Assembly (NCBI GenBank): GCA_024760545.1
Contig: CP060501.1
Location: forward strand, 4,294,036-4,358,035
Length of the DNA: 64,000 bases
Reading direction: 5' to 3'
Source: Nitrospira sp.
Lineage (GTDB): Bacteria > Nitrospirota > Nitrospiria > Nitrospirales > Nitrospiraceae
How positions within the stretch are numbered: the stretch's first letter is position 1; every line of letters begins with the position of its first letter. The notes below the pieces were generated by a model that made no database searches, was not told where the DNA came from, and saw nothing but the letters and a program-made list of their open reading frames with translations. Position numbers and translations under genes: made by a program. Positions 7,087 to 15,573 of this stretch are shown here, one piece after another.

Positions 7087-7275
7087 TTAATATCCAATTG
7101 GACCACTTGTCCTGGTCAAGAAATGGTCAATGTCTATTGGGCGAACAAGAACTTTGGTCCTAGGCCCTGCCTGATAACTCGGTAGGCCCCCACCAAGCCA
7201 ACGCTTCATAGTCCGGGAAGAAACTCCGGCCCATACGGCTGCTTGCTTCAATGGTAGATAACCCGGTTTATCCAT
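7087..7275 (-). CDS. Excisionase-like HTH protein
   Basis: A 62-aa protein with one MerR-like excisionase domain: YLPLKQAAVWAGVSSRTMKRW (two fragments of the HTH), then the GGLPSYQAGPRTKVLV wing and a terminal PIDIDHFLTR helix. It is a candidate recombination-directionality factor for integrase B, lying about 380 bp upstream of that gene's start and on the same strand. A second HTH protein of the same general class follows at 7474-7671. Confidence 0.7.
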   Translation of the reverse strand: MDKPGYLPLKQAAVWAGVSSRTMKRWLGGGLPSYQAGPRTKVLVRPIDIDHFLTRTSGPIGY

Positions 7276-7473
7276 CGTTCAGCTAAATCGCGGTTCCATA
7301 GGGACCCACTGAATGACTCGATTTCCATTGTTTGCTGTCGAATGCACAATCCATTGAAATCATTGAGAATGACATTTCTGCTCTTTTTGTATATTCCTCT
7401 GGGGCATATAGAACCCATCCCCCTCAGACCAATCTCCAAAGTGTGGACCCAGATAAGCCCAGACTAGCCGAGA

Positions 7474-7671
7474 CTATCTCCGTTCCTTGAGCCATTTCAG
7501 TACAGAAGCAAGGTGATACCGCCTCAATCGGTCCTGGCCGATACAGGGCAGGCCCTTTTTTCTCCAACGCCGTATCGTGGACGGACTATAGCCAAGGTAG
7601 CTTCGTAGATCGGGTTCGCTCAGGTAACGATCTGTCTGTATGTTCTCATCCGTGGTCGCTGAACTCGTCAT
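7474..7671 (-). CDS. AlpA/excisionase-like HTH protein
   Basis: A 65-aa protein: a polar N-terminal tail, then YLSEPDLRSYLGYSPSTIRRW (HTH), the GLPCIGQDRLRRYH wing and LASVLKWLKERR. Its start is about 1 kb from that of the RepA-type ATPase and it is on the same strand, so it may act on the replication gene or on excision. It differs from the protein at 7087 in spelling but has the same layout, so one may be Xis and the other a regulator. Confidence 0.65.
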   Translation of the reverse strand: MTSSATTDENIQTDRYLSEPDLRSYLGYSPSTIRRWRKKGLPCIGQDRLRRYHLASVLKWLKERR

Positions 7672-7896
7672 TCATGCCCTCCAATGGCCTTAATAGGTCA
7701 TTACTGGATCAATCTGGTAATCCCCGCCTTTCACCTACTATTACCCCTTACAGTTTCCGCCAAGATTTCCGTCATGGCGGATTAAGTCCCCCCGCGCCGA
7801 TAGAAGGTGACAAGTGCGGCGGTCTTAAACCGCCGCCATGTCTTCTATCTATAGGCGTTGGCGGTTGGCGGAATCGTTTCCACCGCTCAAAGCCCC

Positions 7897-8952
7897 CTAG
7901 ACAGCGTTTACCTCTGGCCGTAGCCGATATTTCCCATGGGCAATCCTTTCAACCGTTCCCTCATCGCATAGGTCCTCTAGCGCATATTCTCCTGTACGCT
8001 CGGCAATGCCTTGCAGCCTGAGGTACGCCAGAAGGTCTTTCCTCGTTGAAGTGAACATCTGCTGATCTCGCAAATAGGCAAGAATCGCTTCCTTAGCCTC
8101 CTGAGCCTTGCTTCGGTCTTCCTCACCATTCGCAGGCTGTCCGACATAGCGCATGATCACCGAACTTTGCTCGTCATCGATGCCCTCGGTCACCAGTTGC
8201 ACTTTGAAGGGCTCGATTTCAGGGGCAACACGGTTCTTCTCGCAACGGATCGTGAGCACGTCGTCTTGGCTTCGAGTGATCGCGTAGGCCAGATCGGCTC
8301 CTGCCAGGATGTCCGTTGAACCACTCGCACGATGCTTGACCGCGTCAGGATTCTGAGCGTTCGGCTTCTTCATATGATGGGAGATAATCAGTGTCTTCCC
8401 CGCCGACAGGATAGGAGAAGCACTGTCCCAAAACCTAGCCACATGCGTGGCTTCATTTTCGCTTCCAACGAGCACACGCCTCATGGTTTCGACCACAATT
8501 ATTTCAGGGTCAAACCCGACTAACCGTAAATCCCTCAGTACGCCTTCCACCTTCTCTTCAGTGAAGCGCACACCTAAATGGCTGACGGCATGAAAGGGGA
8601 TAGACACACCCTTCAATCCCATACCCTCCCCCATCCGCTTCACTCGCCGCCGTAGTTCATGGCCGGGCATCTCTTCGTCGATATAGAGCACGGATCGGGG
8701 CTCTGAAATTTCGAACGTATCGAGCCAGGCACGACCGGCAGCGAGGTGTAGGGACAGATCGAGCAATGTCCAGGATTTCATGGAACCATATTCCCCGAAC
8801 ACAACGATTCGAGATTGTCTTGGGATCAGCGGTTCCACAAGCCAGTCAATCGGCGGGAGTGGCTGCTCCATGATGCTCTCAAAAGACACCAGTAGGTCGG
8901 CAAGGTCAGGAAACATAAAATGATTCGTCGCGTCATCATCGAATGAGGTCAT
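7897..8952 (-). CDS. RepA-type ATPase (AAA_25) of the right element
   Basis: A 351-aa RecA-fold ATPase. Walker A is GEYGSMKSW near residue 50, a Walker B-like strand SVLYIDEEMPG follows, EIIVVETMRRVL and TLIISHHMKKP are the later motor strands, and GSTDILAGADLAYAI is characteristic of RepA/AAA_25 proteins in integrated plasmids. A C-terminal winged-helix-like region (LAYLRLQGIAERTGEYALEDL) ends the protein. The start at 8952 is chosen over the longer frame to 9024 because GGAGATGAC lies directly before it. It probably drives episomal replication of the excised element. Only about 225 bp separate it from the HTH gene at 7474-7671; no obvious iteron array is seen nearby. Confidence 0.8.
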   Translation of the reverse strand: MTSFDDDATNHFMFPDLADLLVSFESIMEQPLPPIDWLVEPLIPRQSRIVVFGEYGSMKSWTLLDLSLHLAAGRAWLDTFEISEPRSVLYIDEEMPGHELRRRVKRMGEGMGLKGVSIPFHAVSHLGVRFTEEKVEGVLRDLRLVGFDPEIIVVETMRRVLVGSENEATHVARFWDSASPILSAGKTLIISHHMKKPNAQNPDAVKHRASGSTDILAGADLAYAITRSQDDVLTIRCEKNRVAPEIEPFKVQLVTEGIDDEQSSVIMRYVGQPANGEEDRSKAQEAKEAILAYLRDQQMFTSTRKDLLAYLRLQGIAERTGEYALEDLCDEGTVERIAHGKYRLRPEVNAV

Positions 8953-9391
8953 GTCATCTCCATGGGTAAAGTTAAGTGTCAAGGCACACCAATGGCGCAC
9001 CCGGTTCGGGGTATACCTGGCCATGGAATGCCACTCTGTAATCGAGGGTAGAGAGACGAGGTGACCAATGAAGCTGGGTCACCTGCGGAGGGCCCATCCG
9101 CCGTCTTCTATACGGTCATGCCCTGCAAGCCCGTAGAGGATGTTCAGATCTAGGAATCACTCATGGTGGCCCTCCTCAAAGAGGAAAAGGATAATGTTAT
9201 TCAGCGGCATGTGGGTTATGACCTTCATTTCTGATGAGGATGACTACATCTAGCGACCATGAATTTTTGTCAATACCAAATATTGTGTGTGTACTGGGGA
9301 ATGAGAGGAAAGCCTGTGGATAGTCTTAATGTGAACGACAAATTATCCACCAAAATGACCCCTAGAATAAGGCCTCAGCAAATTACCCTCG
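8953..9391. other. Gene-poor spacer
   Basis: No convincing gene. It contains the upstream region of the RepA-type ATPase and an A+T-rich patch around 9260-9300 (TTTTTGTCAATACCAAATATTG). Confidence 0.4.
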
Positions 9392-9690
9392 TTATTTGAA
9401 TCGACCGCCGAGACCGAGAACCACAACGTGTGTATCTGCCACATCCGTCTCATACCGGCTAAGAAACCACCAGTTGTGTCTTGCGGTATTCGGCCGAACA
9501 ACTGACTCTAGAAGTTTCTTGCTTTGTGACTGAAACATCTGCCGAATGAATTGCTGTTCTCGAGTCGGTGTACGCTGATCCATTCCGTCCACCGCTTTGC
9601 CGAGTTCTTGTTCAATAAAGCGAAATATTAGGCAGTATTCGCACCACGGTTCGGACTTTTGCGGGTTACTGCGGCGACTCGATCAAGTCG
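9392..9690 (-). pseudogene. C-terminal fragment of an unrecognised protein
   Basis: A minus-strand frame reads KSEPWCEYC, then RFIEQELGKAVDGMDQRT and finishes HVVVLGLGGRF-K. The hydrophobic end terminating in Phe is like an outer-membrane beta-barrel C-terminus. The frame can be followed upstream of the first start codon to about 9690, where it collides with the mtaB remnant on the other strand, so its beginning appears lost. Confidence 0.35.
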
Positions 9691-9851
9691 ACGACCTCGA
9701 ACGCATCGGCATCTCTTCGATTGAACCCACTACTGTCAGCGACGAATTATTTGAACTCCTCGCGTCATCGGAGAAATTCTGTCCGTACCTGCATATCCCT
9801 TTGCAAAGCGGGGACGACCAAGTCTTGCAGGCTATGAATCGCCGCCATAGT
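9663..9851 (+). pseudogene. mtaB fragment (tRNA methylthiotransferase remnant)
   Basis: About 60 codons encode LERIGISSIEPTTVSDELFE and CPYLHIPLQSGDDQVLQAMNRR, the conserved radical-SAM middle section of MtaB (tRNA t6A37 methylthiotransferase). The N-terminal domain, the CxxxCxxC cluster motif and the TRAM domain are absent and the similarity stops at NRRHS. It is a gene fragment, not a functional enzyme, and lies in a run of other remnants. Confidence 0.75.
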
Positions 9852-9869
9852 AGTGCAACGACCGCTGGA

Positions 9870-10254
9870 GTCCCCCATCCCTCCTGTCACATTTTCGATC
9901 ACGACTACCGCTGTCAGTACCGTCGCATTTTTTCCGCCAATGCCAATGCGACAAATCCGAGGTTGAGAAGCCCTCAATGCAGAGTTGTGTCAATAACATC
10001 TATCCACGGCGCCGACCTAACCAGGGAGGAACCACCCGATCCATCACGGGAGCCCAGAGGAATTTGAGGGTATAGGGAAGTCCGACCAGCGTGAAAATAC
10101 CGATGGTCTTGAGATCGACTCCCTCGACCGTCACCCAGGCCTGTAAGGTACCGGACGTGAGCGCAAGCGGAAGGCCCGAGGCAAAACCCAACGGCAGCAT
10201 CACCAATATGCGCCGATTCATGAGACCGGTCAGGTCGAAGGATCCGTGTTTCAT
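9870..10254 (-). pseudogene. ampG-like MFS transporter remnants (N- and C-terminal parts)
   Basis: From 10254 down to about 10000 the frame reads VMLPLGFASGLPLALTSGTL and GIFTLVGLPYTLKFLWAPVM, ending PPWLGRRRG: the first membrane segments of AmpG-type permeases (import of anhydromuropeptides). Immediately downstream, in shifted frames with stops, LLNLGFVALALAEK and VVVIENVTGGMG match a late AmpG segment. The intervening part is missing, so an internal deletion joined the two ends. A middle segment is found separately at 10604-10831. Confidence 0.75.
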
Positions 10255-10603
10255 GGAAACTCACTCGTACGTACGTCGGCTGAGCCTGTTACCAGGGCTG
10301 GCCGTTGAACAGACAGGGCTTGTACCGTGAGATATCGAAATCCGTATTTTCCTGATAGACCTATTCGTTACCGTTGACCCGTCCTGCTCCGGATCGTTCC
10401 ACATAATGTGACTCCACCGACAGAGTTCATCTCCCTATAATGATGCCCTCCTATGAATATCCGTGCATCCCTGCATACGCTCGGCTGTCCAACTCGACCT
10501 GCCTGCCTATCTTCCTCCCGCCCACGGGCTCGGGAAGCGGTGCAAGTCGGAGGATACCGGGCGGTCGTGCTGACCGGAGTGAAAATCGGGCCCATAACAC
10601 CCT

Positions 10604-10831
10604 CACGGCGCCGACATCCGTCGCGGAAAAGCCAAGCCCACCTATTAGAAAGGCGGTCTGGAGTGTAGATGCAAAGGCATCTCCAAGCTTGTAGAGGATA
10701 ATCACGGCCAAGAAGCCCCACGCATGGGGCCGGGTGAAGAATTCAGCGAGAGGCGCGCCGACGGCTTCTTTCAGGCTCTTCGGGGCATCGGCCACAAGTG
10801 TGGGAGCCGGGCTCACTGGGACGATAGCCAA
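10604..10831 (-). pseudogene. ampG-like middle fragment, out of order
   Basis: Reads SLKEAVGAPLAEFFTRPHAW and ILYKLGDAFASTLQTAFLIG, ending GFSATDVGAV, which corresponds to the cytoplasmic loop and middle helices of AmpG. On the minus strand it lies upstream of the N-terminal fragment, so gene order is permuted. Either a rearrangement broke one gene or two copies decayed differently. Confidence 0.7.
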
Positions 10832-10908
10832 CCCTGCATGAGGGTCTGGCTATTAGTTTGGAGTAACCATTAAGCCGGGATGGGAGCAAATGCATCACAA
10901 TCAATCAC

Positions 10909-10950
10909 GCAAAAAAAGAAAGCCCCGCCCTTTTTCAAGGACGGAGCTTG
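10909..10950 (-). terminator. Intrinsic terminator (minus strand)
   Basis: On the minus strand AAGCTCCGTCCTT, loop GAAA, AAGGGCGGGGCTT forms a strong stem with two mismatches and is followed by TCTTTTTTT. It lies 150 bp downstream of the gene at 11098-11367 and probably ends its transcript. Confidence 0.75.
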
Positions 10951-11097
10951 TGAACAGCGCAATTTGCACATTATGTTTACGATAGGGTCACTGCTATCGG
11001 TTTATAATGTTTCCACTGGGCTGTTCGATTGTGATGTTATGGGGACATCTCTCCAGCCCGTACTCGGAAAATCGCCAAGCTCACTCTCTGAGTAATC

Positions 11098-11367
11098 CTA
11101 AGAAAAGCTCAATGCGTGCTCGACTTCCTGAGCGTCAATAGGCGAGTCGTGGGTGCCCTCGATCATCTGATGGTAGGAGGACTGCACCCAGTAAGTCCTG
11201 TCCGCATCCAAGTGTATACGAACTTGCCCCGTCCGGCTCATGTAATCAATGGCGAGGAAAAGCTGGTTCCATGTGATCTCCGGACAGAGGTTCATGACCT
11301 CTTCCAAGGGGCACTCTGTACCCAATTGTTCTAATGCTGTGTGGATTCGCTCAATCAGGATGGGCAT
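11098..11367 (-). CDS. Small winged-helix-like hypothetical protein
   Basis: An 89-aa protein: LIERIHTALEQLGTECPLEEV, then ITWNQLFLAIDYMSRTGQVRI and LDADRTYWVQ. The alternation of helices ending in GQVRIHLD suggests a small winged helix, but I recognise no named family. It has its own start with AGGTGATG just upstream and a terminator downstream (10909-10950), so it is an independent unit. The 340 bp between it and the response regulator at 11708 hold a palindrome (CATCCTG-A-CAGGATG, 11571-11585) that could be an operator. Confidence 0.6.
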   Translation of the reverse strand: MPILIERIHTALEQLGTECPLEEVMNLCPEITWNQLFLAIDYMSRTGQVRIHLDADRTYWVQSSYHQMIEGTHDSPIDAQEVEHALSFS

Positions 11368-11707
11368 ACATCACCTCCGCTGTCGTTGAGGGAGACGCTC
11401 CATTAAGCAGTGCAGAGGCTCTACCCTAGAGAATGGAGGAATCCACATACACTAGGAGATACCCCAGTCTAGGACAACAAACGCTACACTAAATATCGAC
11501 GATAACAGCTTTGCTAAATCAACGTGCGGAATCCCTACCATAGTGCTCTTCCTAGTGGTTCACGCTAGAACATCCTGACAGGATGAAATCTGTACCCTCA
11601 GGCCAATAAGCACGTTCACCAGCCCAAACTCCCCAAGATACGTGGATATTCCGCCTGCGAATCGCGATTCCGAAGTCGGCCAATGGCTTTACAGGGAGAA
11701 ACGGCAC

Positions 11708-12136
11708 ATGATGAAGGAAGAAAAAGCGACACAGATAGTAATCGTCGACGACCATACCCTCGTCCGGCAGGAAATTCGGTCTCTATTGGAAGGGTATCCA
11801 GACATTGACGTCGTGGGAGAAGCACGTAATGGCCTCGAGGCGATCTTCATGGTGGAAAAATTCCGCCCACACGTCATCCTCATGGACATCAACATGCCGA
11901 AAATGAATGGCATTGAGGCCACAGCTCAAATCAGCAAAGGTTATCCGGACACAATTATCATTGGGTTCTCAGTGAACACGACCACGGAGAACCAAGAGGC
12001 GATGAAACGAGCCGGTGCCGTTCAGCTTGTCGCGAAGGATGCGGCGGTCGAAGAGCTGTGTGAAGCCATTCGCGAGGCGGTGACGAATCGTGAGACGTCT
12101 CAGTCATCAGCGCCTAATGAGCAAACCGCTGGGTAA
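11708..12136 (+). CDS. Receiver-only response regulator
   Basis: A 142-aa single receiver domain. The acidic pair is in IVIVDDHTLVR, the phosphoacceptor Asp in VILMDINMPKMNG, the conserved Ser/Thr position in IIGFSVNTT, and the Lys in LVAKDAAVEEL. No output domain follows. The N-terminus and the PKMNGIEAT motif are those of NarL/FixJ-family receivers, so this is probably a NarL-type regulator that lost, or never had, its DNA-binding domain. The start at 11708 follows AGGGAG by 9 nt. A close paralogue occurs in the same element at 19938-20390. No histidine kinase lies nearby. Confidence 0.8.
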   Translation: MMKEEKATQIVIVDDHTLVRQEIRSLLEGYPDIDVVGEARNGLEAIFMVEKFRPHVILMDINMPKMNGIEATAQISKGYPDTIIIGFSVNTTTENQEAMKRAGAVQLVAKDAAVEELCEAIREAVTNRETSQSSAPNEQTAG

Positions 12137-12247
12137 TACTGGCAATTAGTTCAACTTTGTGGATGCGGTACCGAGGAACCTATGCTATTACCTTTCAGAA
12201 ACAAGAACGGTCAGTTCGGAGAATGAGGGGAGGAAACTGCAGGTGCG

Positions 12248-13597
12248 ATGCCAAGTTTTGTAAATCACTGGACTGGTTATGCGGCGCTGGCCGTGTTTGT
12301 CGTTGCCTACATTTTGGTTATTCTCGAAGAATCCATTCAGCTTCGTAAATCCAAACCAGTCATGGTCGCGGCAGGCGTGATTTGGATTTTAGCGGCGCTT
12401 GCCTACAGCACACAAGACCGATCGCATGCTGCTGCGGAAATCCTCCGGCATAACCTGCTTGAATATGCCGAGCTGATGCTCTTCCTTCTTTCCGCGATGA
12501 CCTTCATCAATACGATGAGCGAACGGAATATCTTCGAGGCATTGCGTACCCGGCTTATTTCGTTGGGATTATCGCTGCGTGGGGTATTCTGGCTAACAGG
12601 CATTCTGGCGTTCTTTATCTCCCCTGTGGCCGATAACCTCACGACGGCTTTGGTGATGGGCGCGGTGGTCATGGCAATCGGCGCGGGCAACGGGCGCTTC
12701 ATCGCCTTGGGATGCATCAATGTGGTCGTGGCCGCCAATGCCGGAGGCGCGTTCAGCCCGTTCGGGGATATTACGACGCTGATGGTCTGGCAAAAAGGCG
12801 TGGTGAAATTCGGAGAGTTTTTCGCGCTGTTTGTTCCGTCTCTCGTCAACTGGCTTGTGCCAGCGGCGGCGATGGCCATGACAATCCCTCGCGACAAGCC
12901 GCTAGCCACGATGGAGGACATGGAGGTCAAGCATGGCGGCTATATGATTGTTCTATTGTTTTTACTCACCATAGCCGGAACTGTGGTAATGCACCATTTT
13001 CTGGAGATGCCTCCGTTTCTCGGCATGATGACCGGACTTGGTGTCCTTAAGTCCTATGGGCATTTTATCCGGCGGAAGGAGTTAGACGAATGGACGGACA
13101 TTCCCGTGGGTGATGACGAAAACAACGGGTTATTGAAACCCGCCATTAAGCCGTTCGATATTTTCATCAGTATAAAACGTGTGGAATGGGACACGCTGAT
13201 GTTCTTTTACGGCATCATGCTATCTGTCGGTGGCCTTGGTGCGCTGGGCTATCTCGCCGTTCTGTCCGGTTTCCTTTATGAAGGCCTAGGCGCGACGCCC
13301 GCCAATATCCTCGTGGGGATCTTGTCAGCAGTGATAGACAACATTCCCATCATGTTTGCCGTCTTGAGCATGAACCCGGATATGAACCTCGGCCAGTGGC
13401 TTCTGGTCACGCTGACCGCAGGGGTAGGGGGGTCGCTTCTGTCGATTGGTTCGGCTGCGGGGGTGGCGCTTATGGGACAAGCACGTGGTGTTTATACCTT
13501 CTTTGCACACCTGAAATGGACAGGGGCGATTGCGTTGGGCTATGTGGCCAGTATCGGCGTTCACCTCGTGATGAACGGCCACCTTTTCAATCCCTAA
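12248..13597 (+). CDS. nhaD: Na+/H+ antiporter, NhaD family
   Basis: A 449-aa integral membrane protein with about 12 hydrophobic segments. The NhaD signatures are present: FISPVADNLTTALVMGAV with the essential Asp-Asn, VVAANAGGAFSPFGDITTLM, and SAVIDNIPIMFAVLSM near the C-terminus. NhaD antiporters of the inner membrane export Na+ or Li+ in exchange for protons and support salt and alkaline tolerance. Length and both half-repeats are complete, so the gene looks intact, unlike many neighbours in this element. It follows the receiver protein by 111 bp on the same strand; co-transcription is possible but not shown. Confidence 0.9.
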   Translation: MPSFVNHWTGYAALAVFVVAYILVILEESIQLRKSKPVMVAAGVIWILAALAYSTQDRSHAAAEILRHNLLEYAELMLFLLSAMTFINTMSERNIFEALRTRLISLGLSLRGVFWLTGILAFFISPVADNLTTALVMGAVVMAIGAGNGRFIALGCINVVVAANAGGAFSPFGDITTLMVWQKGVVKFGEFFALFVPSLVNWLVPAAAMAMTIPRDKPLATMEDMEVKHGGYMIVLLFLLTIAGTVVMHHFLEMPPFLGMMTGLGVLKSYGHFIRRKELDEWTDIPVGDDENNGLLKPAIKPFDIFISIKRVEWDTLMFFYGIMLSVGGLGALGYLAVLSGFLYEGLGATPANILVGILSAVIDNIPIMFAVLSMNPDMNLGQWLLVTLTAGVGGSLLSIGSAAGVALMGQARGVYTFFAHLKWTGAIALGYVASIGVHLVMNGHLFNP

Positions 13598-13615
13598 AAG
13601 TGGGTTAGTTGTGAT

Positions 13616-13825
13616 TCACAGAAGATAAAACACAACAACTTTTTCCTGACCGCAATCCTCGCAAATTCCCATCTCCGTTCTTAATTTCTTATAGTCAACA
13701 GGAGAGCCAGCATAGTAGAGATGGCCAGCGCTCACAAATTCCTTTTGTTGTTCATTTCGCTGGTATACAGGCAACTTCCCAAACGCAATGCAGCAATCCG
13801 CGCAATATTTAGCCGTTTCCTTCAT
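13616..13825 (-). CDS. Small double-CxxC zinc-ribbon protein (copy 1)
   Basis: A 69-aa protein with CADC near the start and CEDCG near the end, the spacing of a small zinc ribbon, and a VVVFYLL tail. It shares layout and several residues (KYC.C, DYKK, RT--G-C--CG) with the protein at 13972-14169, so the two are tandem duplicates. Function unknown; such ribbons are often nucleic-acid or protein adaptors. Confidence 0.6.
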   Translation of the reverse strand: MKETAKYCADCCIAFGKLPVYQRNEQQKEFVSAGHLYYAGSPVDYKKLRTEMGICEDCGQEKVVVFYLL

Positions 13826-13971
13826 TGGCGGCGCTTAATCCATACTCAACCTAAACCGTCTTTATACATGAGGAATTGGAGAGAAACGCGTAAATTTTCT
13901 GTAAGAATTAGGAGGTTGCGGCCTGTTACTAGAAATGCTGAGGAACGGCATAGGGTACAGGGCTGTTTCAT

Positions 13972-14169
13972 TCAGAGAGGATAGAACCACACGACCTTTA
14001 TTCGACCGCATTTTTCGCAAGTTCCGGTATCTGTTCTTACAGTTTTCTTGTAATCAACGTGAAACTTGCCCGCTTTCAAAAATTCCCTTTCCTTTTCACT
14101 CTGCTTGTCAACAGGCAGTACGCTGAATAGCGCGTGACATTCCCCACAATATTGAGCCGTCTGTCCCAT
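13972..14169 (-). CDS. Small double-CxxC zinc-ribbon protein (copy 2)
   Basis: A 65-aa protein starting MGQTAQYCGECHALF and ending CEKCGRIKVVWFYPL. Two C-x-x-C pairs frame a basic middle (VDYKKTVRTDTG). It is paralogous to the protein at 13616-13825. The start at 14169 is preferred because GGAAG lies 6 nt before it; the frame continues upstream to 14211 without another signal. It lies 46 bp downstream of the membrane-anchored protein at 14216 and is likely co-transcribed. Confidence 0.62.
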   Translation of the reverse strand: MGQTAQYCGECHALFSVLPVDKQSEKEREFLKAGKFHVDYKKTVRTDTGTCEKCGRIKVVWFYPL

Positions 14170-14215
14170 TGGTCGGCTTCCTTTCAGCAGAGCGGTTTTG
14201 AATGGTGACAATTCT

Positions 14216-14539
14216 CTAACGCAATAGCATCACAACTAGTAAAGCAACAATGACCCAGATGGGTATGCGCAGCCATTTGAGTGTCGATTGAAGCTCCTGT
14301 ATGAGTGGAAGTAACGCTACATTGACATCGGCTGGTGAAGCTGGCGGCACGGAGTCGTCTTTTGCTGCATCATCTTTTTGAACAGGGGAGGCGCATAACG
14401 GGGTGCGCCGGGTAAAGTGCAGGGTAAATTTTGCTACTTCGCCTAATCGAGGCGGTTCGTTGACCGCCTCCTTGTCGATATCGCGACTCCACTGAATGCG
14501 AGCACCCCTCCTCTTGACAAGAAGGACACCTTCCCACAA
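14216..14539 (-). CDS. Hypothetical protein with C-terminal membrane anchor
   Basis: Up to 107 aa. A basic and polar N-terminal part (KRRGARIQWSRDIDKEA), a low-complexity middle (DDAAKDDSVPPASPADV) and one C-terminal hydrophobic segment (IPIWVIVALLVVMLLR), which predicts a tail-anchored protein with its bulk in the cytoplasm. The start is uncertain: the frame opens with TTG at 14539 and no clear ribosome-binding site. It lies between hsp20 and the zinc-ribbon pair on the same strand. Confidence 0.45.
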   Translation of the reverse strand: MWEGVLLVKRRGARIQWSRDIDKEAVNEPPRLGEVAKFTLHFTRRTPLCASPVQKDDAAKDDSVPPASPADVNVALLPLIQELQSTLKWLRIPIWVIVALLVVMLLR

Positions 14540-14570
14540 GCCTTCAGCCCTACATGCATTCCTCAGCGAG

Positions 14571-15020
14571 TTACGCTACCTTGACCTCGATCGCCTTCGG
14601 CTTCGCCTTCTCTGACTTCGGTAGATGGAGATTCAACACGCCATCCTTGAACTCGGCTTTTACCTGGTCCACTTCAATCACATCGGGTAAGGCGAAGGTC
14701 CGGGCAAAGCTGCCGTACGATCGTTCAATGCGATGGAACTTCTTCCCCTTCTCTTCCTGTTCGTGCTTGCGCTGGCCCTGAATGGTGAGCACACCATCTT
14801 CGAGCGTGATTTTCACGTCCTCCTTCTTCACATCTGGAATCTCCACCTTGATCTGATATTCCCCTTCGGTCTCACTGATATCAACAGGCGGCGTCCAATC
14901 GGCTACGATCATGTTCTCCTTGCCATTCATGGTTCGCGCCGCCGGACGTGCGAACATCCGATTCAACCGGTCTGACACTTCTTCCAATTCCCGAAATGGA
15001 TCCCATCGTACGAGTGCCAT
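14571..15020 (-). CDS. hsp20: Small heat shock protein, Hsp20 family
   Basis: A 149-aa alpha-crystallin-type chaperone. The N-terminal arm starts ALVRWDPFRELEEVSDRLNR, the alpha-crystallin domain spans about 45-140 with WTPPVDISETEGEYQIKVEI, the conserved A-x-x-x-DGVL strand is present (AEFKDGVLNLHLPK), and a basic tail ends VKVA. These proteins hold unfolding proteins for later refolding. A sigma-70-type promoter (15100-15127) with TTGACT, 16 bp and TATCTA precedes it, leaving an 80-nt leader. Being carried by the mobile element, it may be a stress-tolerance cargo gene. Confidence 0.92.
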   Translation of the reverse strand: MALVRWDPFRELEEVSDRLNRMFARPAARTMNGKENMIVADWTPPVDISETEGEYQIKVEIPDVKKEDVKITLEDGVLTIQGQRKHEQEEKGKKFHRIERSYGSFARTFALPDVIEVDQVKAEFKDGVLNLHLPKSEKAKPKAIEVKVA

Positions 15021-15099
15021 AGTAACCTCCTCTTTAGGTCATGCTGGACGAACGGTCAGGTTATCTGCGTTGGCGCTGCGCCGATTCAGCAATGGTTGA

Positions 15100-15127
15100 T
15101 AGATAAAGCGACCGAGGAGGGAGTCAA
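15100..15127 (-). promoter_or_regulatory. Candidate sigma-70 promoter of hsp20
   Basis: Minus strand: TTGACT (15127-15122), 16-bp spacer, TATCTA (15105-15100). It has the same box spelling as the opposite-strand promoter at 15260-15287. Confidence 0.55.
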
Positions 15128-15259
15128 GGACCTCTTCAGCCTGCAAATAGGAGGATTATCCATGCTCACTAGGACGGGAGCCGGTTATGTTCGACGGAGA
15201 AAAACCGTATCTATGACCGCTTTTCGCTATAGGTATAAAACTGTGGGCGAATAGAGGTC

Positions 15260-15287
15260 TTGACTAGATAGGTTGAGAGATTATCTG
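15260..15287 (+). promoter_or_regulatory. Candidate sigma-70 promoter of the 55-aa gene
   Basis: TTGACT (15260-15265), 16-bp spacer, TATCTG (15282-15287), 44 bp before the start at 15332. The rest of 15021-15331 has no gene. Confidence 0.5.
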
Positions 15288-15331
15288 CGCCATCCATAGG
15301 ACCACTTTTCACGTTTCATGAGTCTGCTGGT

Positions 15332-15499
15332 ATGGAGACGTACACCAACGGTTTCAGGAAAGAGATCAGAGACTTTATTTCGGTGAGCGAACGGATACAA
15401 AGTATTGTGGCACAGGGCGAAGCCTTGACCACAGACGAAGCGGGAGTGGTGCGGCTCTGCGCGGCTGAGTTACTCGCAAAGGTGCCTGAACCGATCTAA
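15332..15499 (+). CDS. Small hypothetical protein (55 aa)
   Basis: Reads METYTNGFRKEIRDFISVSE, then a helix, then LTTDEAGVVRLCAAELLAKV. Two amphipathic helices joined by a short TTDE turn suggest a small helical-hairpin protein. No family is assigned. Coding support: a promoter at 15260-15287, protein-like composition, and a compact frame ending TAA. A dispersed repeat copy follows 10 bp after the stop. Confidence 0.55.
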   Translation: METYTNGFRKEIRDFISVSERIQSIVAQGEALTTDEAGVVRLCAAELLAKVPEPI

Positions 15500-15508
15500 G
15501 CTGAGTTT

Positions 15509-15573
15509 CTTTTCTCCCGGTGCTTCAAAATAATGATGGATCCCAAACAGATGCCGGATGAGGGGTGCCGATT
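15509..15573. repeat. Dispersed repeat, copy 1
   Basis: CTTTTCTCCCGGTGCTTCAA, then a GGATCCCAAAC block and ATGCCGGATGAGGGGTGCCG. It matches copies at 17309, 18485, 19551, 21554 and 24833. The rest of 15574-15981 has no convincing gene. Confidence 0.6.
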
